This document shows positions 1 through 8,393 of a DNA stretch of 12,581 bases, in pieces (within the stretch, counting starts at the first letter, position 1; each line of letters starts with the position of its first letter). The notes beneath the pieces were generated by a model that saw nothing but the letters and a program-made list of their open reading frames with translations, ran no database searches and was not told the origin of the DNA. The position numbers and the translations under genes are program-made. The stretch is from Hyphochytrium catenoides (taxonomy: Eukaryota; Sar; Hyphochytriomycetes; Hyphochytriales; Hyphochytriaceae): assembly GCA_900088475.1 (NCBI GenBank), contig FLMG01000311.1, positions 3,158 through 15,738 on the forward strand, in the 5' to 3' direction.

Positions 1-57
1 AGAGAGGAGAGGGAGAGAGGAGAGAGAGAGAGAGGGGAGAGAGAGAGAGAGAGAGAG
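1..57. repeat. (GA)n simple repeat at left edge
   Basis: An almost pure purine tract of GA dinucleotides with a few GG interruptions runs from the window edge. It is the purine strand of the same simple-repeat class that appears as (CT)n further right. Confidence 0.95.
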
Positions 58-148
58 TCTTGCCATTATTGTTGAAAGGCTGAAGAAGCAAGAGCGATTG
101 AACAGGTGCGGTGGGTTGATTGAAGTAGGCGATCGAAGGAGGGAGACA

Positions 149-250
149 CAGAGAGAGAGAGAGAGAGAAAAAGAGAGAGAAAGAGAGAAAGACAAATAGG
201 AGAAAGTGAAAGAGAGAGAAAAGAGAGAAAGACAGAGAGAGAGAAAGAGC
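149..250. repeat. Interrupted GA/GAAA purine repeat
   Basis: This purine-rich block mixes GAGAGA runs with AAAGAGAGAAAG units and scattered single pyrimidines. It looks like a degenerated continuation of the tract at the left edge, separated from it by about 90 bases of mixed sequence. Confidence 0.85.
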
Positions 251-971
251 AGCGAGGGTGAACTTGGAGAGAGGAGCTATCAAGTGATGGACTCTACCCG
301 AAATGGAGGAATGGGTGGGCCTCTGGTTCTTATCCACCCTCACAATAATAGGTGGCTCCCTTGCGTGAGGTGTACCGAACAATAAGAGGATGGGTGGTCA
401 AACTTGTCAATCACGAAAACTAACTTGTGATTGAGCAATTATTCTCTTACAACTATAGCCTCTGAGTGGCAGAGGTTATCAGCTATGTTTCTCACTGATT
501 AATCACAATACCGATTTTTGTGTTACCTTGCACAGGTTGATCTATACTAAGAGCGCTTGCTCTTCTGATGTTTGAAATGGTGAGGCGGGTCCAGCTCCCA
601 ACATCTTTTTGAATACTGAAGCTTCCTAGCCAAAGCTCGATGCCAATGCTGGTCGCTGATGCAGCGCTGATAGTCTCTCTTGCATCTTGCATCTCTCTTC
701 TTTCCGTTGATGACGCCGAAGTCACTTCTCCCTTTTCCTTAATTGGTCTTATTGACCGCTATCAATCATTCTAGCGCCTGAGTCTGCCGCACCTGTATTT
801 TGTACAGTGGTAGTGATAAAGGTAACAGGTAACCCAAGGTTTACAGCCTTGGTTTGGCCCCAATAGACGTAGCAGAGCTCTGGCTCTCACACAAGCACGT
901 CTAAGGCACGGGTGAGCCCAATGCGTTAAGAGTGGAGACGGATACTTGAAAGAAGCTACGGATAGAGACCT
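251..971. other. Spacer upstream of the SAP/SANT gene
   Basis: No gene is recognised here. Short open frames on the minus strand (about 492-725 and 771-1058) have no family features, and the second overlaps the start of the plus-strand gene. A short perfect inverted repeat (8-base arms TCAATCAC / GTGATTGA, 407-434) is the only local structure seen. An in-frame TAG at 963-965 lies just before the chosen start of the next gene. Its promoter presumably lies here, but no defined core element could be identified. Confidence 0.5.
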
Positions 972-2778
972 ATGAGCGATCAAGCAGGCCATTCCCAAGA
1001 AGTCCGGCAGCCTGCCGGCAGCTCTGCTACGGCGGACGCCGCCCAAGAAGAAGCCCAAGCCAGTGCAGCAGCCAAAACACCGAGTAGAATTGGGCGTCGG
1101 GAGGGCATCGCCAGCTATGCAAACTGGAGAGCGAGAGATCTTCGGGCTGAAGTCTCGAAGAGGAGAATACCGCGTATGTCAAATGCCCCAAAGGCGCAGA
1201 TGGTGGCAGCACTGGAAGATTATGATGCAGTGAGAGGCATCATTGACGGAGCTGCCAAAGGACCCACTCCAGGACCACCTCGTCCAGTTGGAAGGCCTCC
1301 TCGAGTCAGTGGTATTACAAAGAAGAGAATGCTGACAGAGAACTGCGCCTTCCGCCTTTTGAATGTCATCTTCAGCAGTGAAATGACACTAAGACCGCAA
1401 AACCAGAACACGGTAAGCTGTTCATCGGGATGCATTTCTTGACTATGTTCCTGGCTCTCTTTCTTCCTTTTACACTGGACTCAGGCTCTCAGTGAGCTCT
1501 TCCTGCTCTCCACACTTACTTCTCCTCTCGTCATCCTCTACCATTGTTTCTATCGTGAGGTATCCGATTTAATGCTACGGAGTGGGTTCTCTTTCCTGCT
1601 TCTTTCAATCCTCCTTCGTGACCTTTATCGGGAGCAGCCACCGTCGTTCAACATTTATGTGCCAATTGTCTGCTTCGCTGGATTTGCACGTGCGCTCTCC
1701 GCCTGTTGGTCTTCAGTCACAAGTCTGCCAACTCCTTCCACTTCGCCTCATTTGTCCCTATGCTGACCTTTCGATCTGTCTCTAGTATTGGACTAAGGTG
1801 GCAGCGGCCTTCTCCTCCTCCGACGATGAGGACAGATTTGGTGCGATCCTTGTAGGTGACAGAGCGTCCATGAGGCGCTTCTACGAGGCAAAGATTGACC
1901 CTTCCGAGGTGTCGGATTGCAACGCACAGTCCCTTCTTGCGATATGGAAAGAGCTCTATGCGGACTATTCTATTGCACTTAGGCGCTTTAACGCCCTCAA
2001 AGAGAGCAATGAAGACACCGACTTCTCCCGATGGTGCAGAGGTAGACTGGACGTTCTCTATCTCTGGTCCTGGATGCAGGCGAAACCAGAGCTGGAGGAT
2101 TACATTGAGCGGGTGCCAGATTTCTTAGAAGAGCAAGGACGATCAGAGGTTGACTTGGGTTCTGCTAGTTCGTCTGGCGAAGATTCTTCAGATACAGAAG
2201 TTGGAGAACAAGGTCGAGAGGGGAGAGGAGCAGCAGCAGCCGCTGGAAGGCAAGGGGGAGCCAGCCTAACCGGAGTGCTAGGAGGACGAGTAGCGTCAGG
2301 GAAGAAAGTCAAGGGAGGACCAGAATGGCAAACTTTGACTGATATTCTCTCTGTTGTCAAGACATTAGTCTCTTCCTCTTCTCGACCTCGGAAGGGGAAA
2401 TTTCAACAGGAGCTGCAAGAGCAGAAAGCAAAGCTTGAAGTGGCCAAGAAGAAGGCAAAGTTGGAGTCAATGGAGAGAGAAAAGGAGAGTGCTCTCTGGG
2501 GAGCGATGGGAGAAATCACAAAGCAGCTGGTGGACTCGAGTAAGCTTCTATCTTCTCTCAAGGCCAGTGGTGCGGACGAGGTCTTGATCAGAGACATCGA
2601 AGACGATATGAAGTTATATGTGCAAAAGAAGAAGAAGCTGAAGCTAGAGTTACAGCATTTCCGCGCAGACGATGTAGAGGATACGGCAGGTCGGGCAGGA
2701 GGAGATCAGGGAAGTGGTCGAGAAGGGCAAAGAGCAACAGAGAGTGAAGAAGACGAAGAAGACCGCAAATCTGTATAA
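972..2778 (+). CDS. SAP-like and SANT/Myb-like DNA-binding protein with C-terminal coiled coil (2 exons)
   Basis: Seen: exon 1 is 972-1412 and exon 2 is 1786-2778. The 373-base intron (GTAAGC ... CTCTAG, phase 0) joins ...QNQNT to YWTK and gives 477 residues. An in-frame TAG at 963 supports the ATG at 972. Residues 50-84 resemble a SAP helix-turn-helix (LRAEVSKRRIPRMSNAPKAQ). Residues 105-112 hold an AT-hook-like GRPPR. Residues about 117-262 contain FRLLNVIFSS, a YWTKVAAAF block, IWKELYADYSIALRRF and WCRGRLDVLYLW, a pattern I associate with SANT/Myb-like proteins common in oomycetes and brown algae, often multicopy. An acidic Ser/Gly/Ala-rich linker follows, then a Lys/Glu-rich coiled coil at about 350-440 and an acidic tail. 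Inferred: a nuclear chromatin- or DNA-binding protein, either a host gene or a domesticated mobile-element relative. No enzymatic domain is seen. The splice model is strong because both sides of the conserved block join in frame. Confidence 0.75.
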
Positions 2779-3424
2779 CAGTGACTGTTCGCTCTACTAG
2801 TCAGCGAAGAGAGACTAATGTGCTGTCATATTAATTATTCGTCGTCAACAGAGAGAAGTGCCTAGAAAGAAAGAAATGGCTGTATCTCTTGCTGTGTATT
2901 TTTTGTCGAAAGTTCTCTCGCGTGCCTCTCTTAAGGTCTGACGTGAAGTCACGTATCTCTCTTGCACCTATGCCAGAACCTGCAGACAGAACGTTTATAC
3001 GTCCAGCAATGCTAAGGGTAGCTTCTTCTGGGAAGGAACAATAATCAAAGTGCTCGGCGATCTTATGGTGTTATCAGAGCAAATTAGACTGGCATAGCGA
3101 TTGATTCTTTTTGTTGAATGTCTGATTGAAGACCACTGCTCAATCAACTCTTACCTCTGTGCCTGTCAACTAGTTCTGGACCAATAGGCTCCTGGGAGTG
3201 AGAATGAGCTTCGTGCCCGGAGCACGGGAAGAGGTTGATGGTCCTGTTTCAAGCCAACAATACTGATCCCTCAACGCTCCTCGGTTACCCACGCTCATTA
3301 ACTACTCTAAACGTTAGGAAGATGTCGGCATGAGATGAGGAGACTGCCGTCTCTCTACTGTTCCCCTTCCTTTCTCTCTCTCTGCCTTTTCCATAGAGTC
3401 CTAGTGCCTCTGCTGTCTAAAGGG
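2779..3424. other. Intergenic spacer
   Basis: This spacer lies between the SAP/SANT gene and the transposon relic and carries stops in all frames examined. It presumably includes the 3' untranslated region of the upstream gene, but no clear polyadenylation hexamer stands out. A short CT run is present near 3370-3384. No gene, RNA or repeat family was recognised. Confidence 0.5.
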
Positions 3425-3428
3425 TTGT

Positions 3429-3458
3429 GCCACTACTTTGCCCAGCCACTATTTTGCC
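3429..3458 (+). repeat. Tandem 14-base repeats, probable transposon 5' end
   Basis: Two copies of GCCACTAYTTTGCC are spaced 16 bases start to start and differ at one position. They precede the pogo-like transposase in the orientation expected of a left terminal repeat. The matching right repeat was not found. Confidence 0.5.
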
Positions 3459-3676
3459 AAATGTGTTTTCTGGAGTAGTATCTCGCGCGCGCGGGAGAAG
3501 AAGACAATCATCTTCCTTCTTATTTTCTTCAGGTTGAGGATGGAAGAACAGGAACACAATTCGCCTCTCTTCTCTACCCGTAGAACTATTCTTTCACTTC
3601 TTTTTAGAGGCACATGGTGCTGTCGTGTTCCGTTTGCTTTTCAGTCTGTTGAAAGTGTTGTTGCAGCGCCTAAAAG

Positions 3677-5491
3677 ATGCCTGATTATTCATCGAGCCCA
3701 GAACAATTGCGCCTAGCCATGCACGCGGTGAAGGAAGATGGCTGATCACTTAATAAGGCTTCGGAAGCATACAATGTAAGTCGCAGGACCCTCGCCAGAT
3801 ACATCGACAAAGGCCTGGTCCCAGGAGAGGTTCGCAGGGGACCCAAACCGAAGAAGTTATCAACAGACGAGACAAATGCAGTTGTAGATGGTATCGTTGA
3901 GGCTAACCGTAGATACCACGCCATGATGAGTACAACGGACATCCGCGTAGGTGTTGGTCAAGTCTCATCCAACAAGCCGGAAGGCAAGGACTTCAAACAT
4001 GGCATGCCCGGCCGTGCTTGGGTTTGGAAGTTCCAGCAGCAGTACCGGGAACAGTTCTCTTTTCGAAAGCCTTCGACTCTGGACAAATCAAGGATAAATG
4101 CCCAAGAAAATCTTGACGAGATTGAGAGGTGGTTCTCAAAAGCTGGCACTGACATAAACGAGATCTGCGTTGAGCACGGACTAAGGGGCATTGAAGACCT
4201 TTCTCCAGAGATGTTGCTGTGCTTAACGAGACCGGTCTGGAGTCGACCGGTAGGCCAGCTGAAAAGCGCGCTGCAGGAAAATCTCAACCCGCAGCCAGGG
4301 TAGAGACGACTGACAGGAACCTCAAGAGAGGGTGCAACTGCACTGTGCACTGTAACTGCCAGCGGGTATACGTACCCACCCCACTTCATTTTCAAAGGAA
4401 AAAGAATCCCATTCGATATATGGGACAACGTGACAGACCAAGATTTCCGAGACAGCTGCATTGTCTCGATGACAAAGAACGCCTTCATGGACACGAAGAC
4501 GTTCTATCTGTACGTCGGCCACCACTTCAAATACACCAAGCCCCTTGGCATACCTTTTCAGGTATTGTTTTTTGATAAGCACGTATCCCACATGGATTGG
4601 ATGGCCTTAAAGCGCTTTAATAAGGATAATAACGTCTATTGCTTCGCAACCATCAGCCACTTGACGCAGTTGATGAGTGCTCTAGAAGATATAATCTTTA
4701 GGGTGTTCAAATCAGCATGGCGGAGGAGGGCCAGAGATCATTTTTTCGTCATTCACTCTGGACGAAATCTCCTGAAGGAGGATTTCATTCCCCTTTTCTA
4801 TGAGGCGTGGTCTCAGGTCAAAAAGTCTCATATTCAGTTGAGTTTCCAAAGGTAAAGAGAGTGAGAATCCCCTCCTCCAATTTCTCTACCCCTGACTCAA
4901 TGTGCTGTTCCCAGGACCGGAATTTACCCATTCTCCATCGAAGGCTTCAAGATACAACGGCACTTCTTGGCGATGATGGGTCGCGAGCAGGAGGCTCTTA
5001 CAGGGGCGGGAGAGGTTACTTTAAAGAGGAAAAAGGTGGACGACCCCCTTCCGCTCAATGAAATATCTCCTCGGGACAAAAGGCGTATTGAACGGGTTGC
5101 GAGCGTGGACGCGGCTCGTGCTCACAACATCATCGTGAGTTACGCTACGGACAGGAATCAGAGCAAAAAGGCAAGATCTGCAAAGAACAAGAGCCGCGTC
5201 TTCATCGACCAGCCAATCGAGTACGCACTGAACCGCCCTAACGCCATACGGATTCAGCAAGAGAAGTTGAGCAGAGAAATGATGAATGTGGAAGATGAGC
5301 TCAGTAAGGTTCTTTCCAAGCTGGCCAACAAAGAGTACGCCGAGAGAGCAGCCTCTTTCAAGAAGGACTTGAAAGCTCGTTTGGCGCAACTCGAAAAAAT
5401 GGAGTTAGTCTTCTTCAGTCCAGCCGTAGATCCGATGCACTTTCCTTACAGCTTGCCATCGTCCTTGCGCGCACTGCTACTTGTACTGTAG
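3677..5491 (+). pseudogene. Pogo/Tigger-like DDE transposase, inactivated
   Basis: Seen: from ATG 3677 the frame encodes a pipsqueak-type helix-turn-helix (EQLRLAMHAVKEDG, then SLNKASEAYNVSRRTLARY) interrupted by TGA at 3743-3745. A CENP-B/Tc5-like second DNA-binding region follows (GMPGRAWVWKFQQQY). The frame shifts near 4210-4220, giving LNETGLE where the family has DETGL, so the first catalytic Asp is Asn. It shifts again between about 4303 and 4330 into TALCTVTASGYTYPPHFIFK. LFFDKHVSH keeps the second Asp. The third-Asp region (HLTQLMSALED) is divergent. A 63-base intron (4852-4914, GTAAAG ... CCCAG) joins SFQR to TGIYPFSIEGF, restoring the usual family sequence. The tail is a charged helical or coiled-coil region ending at 5491. 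Length, about 580 codons, fits a full-size copy. Known: such enzymes bind terminal repeats and cut and paste DNA at TA. Inferred: this copy cannot make active enzyme. There is no sign of domestication, since the lesions lie in essential parts. Confidence 0.85.
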
Positions 5492-5572
5492 GAATCCAAA
5501 AGCACAAAGGTCTTGAGCACATGCGAACAGAACTCTTCTTCCTACAGATTCTGGATGATTTATAGTAATGTC

Positions 5573-5899
5573 CCAGATAAAGACAAAATGGAGAAAGCAT
5601 ATCCGTAATGCAAGGATGGAGTCCTGGGGGATGTCTGGTTGTCTAGTGGGATCCGTGACAGAAAAAGATACGAACTGGATGCAGAATTTTCCTTGGTGCA
5701 AAATGGGTACAGTAGAGACGCTACTCTCGATAAAAGATATGGCGTTAATCCAAAGAGATACTGCATAGGAGCCAATATGATTTTCAAAGAGAGAGACAGA
5801 GTCAAGAGGCTTGAGACAGAGAGGAAGTTGATGGCAGACAGAGGAGGTTCAGTTCCACAAGCAAAGTGGAAGGTTGCAGTTCTCCCTAAAGTGTACTGA
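5573..5899 (+). pseudogene. Unrecognised coding-like fragment with one internal stop
   Basis: Seen: one frame reads PDKDKMEKAYP, then TAA at 5606-5608, then CKDGVLGDVWLSSGIRDRKR and continues for about 97 residues to TGA at 5897. The sequence is hydrophilic and rich in Lys, Arg, Asp and Glu, with aromatic residues spaced as in a folded protein (GVNPKRYCIGANMIF near 5737-5781, QAKWKVAVLPKVY at the end). A CAG preceded by pyrimidines at 5545-5547 could be a 3' splice site. The family is not recognised. It could be the last exon of a broken gene, a second product of the neighbouring transposon, or an active gene whose first exon starts after the stop. Coding character is judged only by composition and continuity across the single stop. 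Confidence 0.35.
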
Positions 5900-6360
5900 G
5901 GGAAGTACCTGTAGTGTCTCCCGGCTTCATTCTCCATCCTCCAGGCAGAACCTTTGCAACGGCGTTCTTTCATTCCTCTTTCTTCGCTCCTCTTCTCTCC
6001 CCTTTGGTCGAGGGAAGTGGACAAGCAGCGGTCCCTTAAGCCTATCCCCTCTGTGCCTTGTTTGCCCTTGTGTGAGCCAAAAGTTCCCTTTACCCTTTTG
6101 CTAAGACGGACAGGATCATCTCAAGAGCTCAGAGCCCCATCGAGCTCATATTGTCTTTTCTCCGCCCCAAGTGAAGATCTTAAACGTCCCATCTTCACTA
6201 AGAAGCTCCAGTTTGCCCCAGAAGATTGGTCTTGCAATGTGAGTTAATAGGGAGACTGTTGGTGTTGCAGGACCTAGTTGCTGGTAGCTTTTATACTGAT
6301 GATCTTTGCTATCATGTCCCTTCAGCGCTTTATTAGCTGCTACTACGTCAAAGGAAGAAA
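5900..6360 (+). other. Spacer with possible coding remnant
   Basis: This CT-rich spacer precedes the Stum-like gene. The part at about 6170-6238 reads EDLKRPIFTKKLQFAPEDW and is followed by a consensus-like donor GTGAGT at 6239. A GTTGCAG acceptor at 6264-6270 would join in frame to DLVAGSFYTDDLCYH and a stop, but the implied intron is only 32 bases. No family was recognised and no reliable start is visible. Part of it must be the 5' flank of the gene starting at 6361. Confidence 0.25.
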
Positions 6361-6884
6361 ATGGCTCACGAGGCGAAAGGCTTGGTGTGGTCCACCTTTC
6401 ATGAGACTCCTCATGTCTCACGGACATGGGGCATTGTCGCCTTCATCCTGAACATCTTTTTGCCGGGTACTGTTCTCAAAAAGCTTGACAGCCTGAATCC
6501 ACCTTCTTATGAACCTCATGTGCTCTTTAAAAATCTCCCCGATATTAGTTGACTCCCATTTCTTCTCGTGTTCTCTACAAAGAGAAGAATTGCGCCTCCT
6601 TCCCAGGACGGAGAACTCTGCTCGTATAAGAAAGTCGTGTCTCTCTTCTCGTTCCTGTGCTCTACAGTTGCCCATCTTTTGCAGCTTTCAACGTGCTAAC
6701 ATACCTTCTTACAGGCACTGGCTCTATCCTGGCTGGATTTTTAGGCTCTCACACCGGCTGCATTCTGGCTGGACTGCTTCAGCTTCTAGTTTCAGCTCTC
6801 CTCATCGGTTGGATCTGGAGCATTATATGGGGATATCGCATTTACCAAAAGAGCAGGACAGTCGGTGGGTACCTTCCGCTATAG
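6361..6884 (+). CDS. Spec3/Stum family small membrane protein (2 exons)
   Basis: Seen: exon 1 is 6361-6466 and exon 2 is 6715-6884. The 248-base intron (GTACTG ... TTACAG, phase 1) splits a Gly codon and yields 91 residues. The ATG sits in AAAATGG, a good eukaryotic context. A hydrophobic segment at residues about 23-44 contains the family hallmark NIFLPGTGSILAGF. A second at about 51-76 contains LLQLLVSALLIGWIWSIIWG. A short polar tail follows. Known: this matches the Spec3/Stum domain, named from Drosophila stumble (mechanosensory transduction) and sea urchin SPEC3 (cilia-associated). The protein is almost only the domain, with two likely membrane passes. Inferred: an integral membrane protein, possibly of flagellar or mechanosensory type, but function in a protist is unproven. 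The family motif is rebuilt exactly by the splice, which makes this model strong. No catalytic residues are expected. Confidence 0.85.
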
Positions 6885-7302
6885 AGAGCGAGAGACAAGG
6901 AGAAGGACAATAGAGCGCTGATAGATAATCTTGTTTTTGTCTTTGCCGGCTTGCGCTTTGGATGTAATAGCAAAAGATAATATCCTCGTCTACTGAGTGG
7001 ATGCCGACGTGAAGCTTGCCATGCCATCGCCATAGCATCAAGAGGAATTTCCCTATGTGTCCTAGCTTACTCTGCACGTTTGGTGCCTGAGTTTTGTCAG
7101 AGCGTAGACAGCCTTTTGTCTTTCGTGCCCTGGCTTTGGGGACAGCAAACCATGTCTTCTGTTGTTTGCCTAGTGTATCTTCAAGCCGCTGTTCCATAGC
7201 TTGGCCCAACATTCCTGGCCATGATGATGGCAGCAGGTAGCAGCAAGAACTTTGGGGAAAGTTTTGTACTGTCTTAACTATGATAAACGTGGGCTCTAGC
7301 AT
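6823..7302 (-). CDS. Weak minus-strand candidate; faint bL32-like motif
   Basis: Seen: an uninterrupted 159-codon frame starting at ATG 7302. The first 45 residues are hydrophobic and polar with few acidic residues, as in a mitochondrial presequence. KTWFAVPKARARKTKG follows at 49-64 and HGKLHVGIHS at 94-103. Known: mitochondrial ribosomal protein bL32 begins its mature part with a similar (L/F)AVPK plus basic run and later has a C-x2-C-G ... H ... C zinc site. Here the zinc cysteines are absent. The last roughly 50 codons run toward and then antisense to the end of the Stum-like gene, so the true 3' end is doubtful and may be spliced. The same frame extends upstream to 7494 with a single TGA. 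It could be a diverged or decayed bL32m, or chance. Confidence 0.2.
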   Translation of the reverse strand: MLEPTFIIVKTVQNFPQSSCCYLLPSSWPGMLGQAMEQRLEDTLGKQQKTWFAVPKARARKTKGCLRSDKTQAPNVQSKLGHIGKFLLMLWRWHGKLHVGIHSVDEDIIFCYYIQSASRQRQKQDYLSALYCPSPCLSLSIAEGTHRLSCSFGKCDIPI

Positions 7303-7960
7303 CCCTTCTCCTCAAGGACCTATTATGAGCCTTGCAAAAAGAGGCATCCTACACCTTCCATCCTCTAATTGATGATAGTCTTTCGACCTGTTCGATGCTG
7401 GATTTGAAATCTGCCACTGAACGCATCGGATGGTAGGAAATCTGTGTTTCCCCACCTCATCATTCAGTACCATAAGTAGCAAAGGTTCGCGCATTGCATC
7501 CCTGTAACTGCACCCATGAATGCGCCTTCCTTCTATGTAGCAAAGCAGCTGTTCGAGCCACGGTGCAAGACTCTATCACTCTTCTTTAAAATACTAGTGA
7601 AGCCTCCTTCTTCTTCTGATTCAGGACATACGAAGGAAATAGAGCTCCGCATTGTTGTTCTTATTATTAGCTGGGATCGATGGCATGGGTTCCAGACAAC
7701 AACGGAAGTCAGAAGAGTTTTGGCAGATGATTACTGCCGGCTCTGATCCTGCCAATGAGTTTGACGGTAATCAGTTAGGATAAGCTGCGGTTATCGTATT
7801 GGCTATCTCACAGCTGCATCTCCCGTTAAAACCGACGTGGAAGCATCTATCGGACAAGAATAACTGAATTCCTAGGCGATTTTGAAGGCTGGTGTCCGAT
7901 ATTTGGTAGTTGAAGCTCGGCCGAATCTTGATATCATTCTGAGGTTTCGGTTCACCAGTT
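6885..7960. other. Spacer with no secure plus-strand gene
   Basis: No plus-strand gene can be supported. Two stretches look mildly coding. One is a short frame at 7685-7783 (MGSRQQRKSEEFWQMITAGS...) with a possible GGTAAT donor near 7766. The other is about 7876-7953, reading AILKAGVRYLVVEARPNLDI, preceded by TAG. They are in different surroundings and could not be joined into a convincing model. The minus-strand candidate at 6823-7302 overlaps this region. Confidence 0.3.
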
Positions 7961-8190
7961 TCTCTCTCTCCCTCTCTCTCCCTTTCTCTCTCTCGCTCTC
8001 TCTCTCTCTCTCTTTCTCACGCTCACTCTCTCTCTCACTCTCACACACTCTTTTTCTCTCTCTTTCTCTCTATGTCTAAGTCTCTCTGTCTATGTCTCTC
8101 TCTTTCTCTGCCTCTCTCTCTCTTTCTCTCTATGTCTCACTCTCGCTAGCTCTCTCTCTCACTCTCACTCTCTGCTCTACTCTCTCTATT
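7961..8190. repeat. Degenerate (CT)n microsatellite
   Basis: A long pyrimidine tract of CTCTCT runs is broken by CCTC, TTTC, CACTC and TATGTCT units. The open frame through it encodes only a Leu/Ser repeat and is not taken as a gene. Confidence 0.95.
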
Positions 8191-8393
8191 CCAAACTCTC
8201 TCGTGCGCACACTTCTCTTTCACTTTCTCGCTCTCGCTCTTCCTCTCTGCCTCTAGCCTCGAAGACGTGATGCAGCTCTTCTGACATCGGCGCTCATACT
8301 AAGAACTTCCTCTAAAGGCCGAAGATCTTCCTCAAAGCTGCTCATCGCCTGCCAATCTCCATAGTCGTTCAAAGCATAAGCACATCCACCATA

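Larger units (their letters stand above)
3425..5491 (+). mobile_element. Decayed pogo/Tigger-like (Tc1/mariner superfamily) DNA transposon
   Basis: The body is defined by a broken transposase coding region at 3677-5491. About 220 bases upstream lies a pair of 14-base near-identical direct repeats, GCCACTACTTTGCC (3429-3442) and GCCACTATTTTGCC (3445-3458), which resemble the repeated motifs at pogo-like transposon ends. I take this as the probable 5' terminus. No reverse-complement copy was found downstream to about 6360, so the 3' end is probably deleted or highly diverged. The right boundary is therefore set at the end of coding similarity and is arbitrary. Confidence 0.65.

Noticed and set aside
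492-1058. Minus-strand frames of 77 and 95 codons in the left spacer
   Set aside because: They have no family features, and the second overlaps the start of the SAP/SANT gene.
1572-1785. Small open frames inside the first intron of the SAP/SANT gene
   Set aside because: They lie wholly within a GT-AG intron whose removal joins a conserved block in frame.
3438-3716. 92-codon plus frame overlapping the transposon left end
   Set aside because: It lies in a different frame from the transposase, spans the presumed terminal repeats and has no recognisable motif.
3958-4591. Minus-strand frames of 178 and 89 codons opposite the transposase
   Set aside because: They are shadows of the transposase coding strand, which carries the recognisable domain motifs.
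7540-7570. GTTCGAGCC resembling a tRNA T-loop
   Set aside because: No acceptor, D or anticodon stem could be paired at the right spacing.
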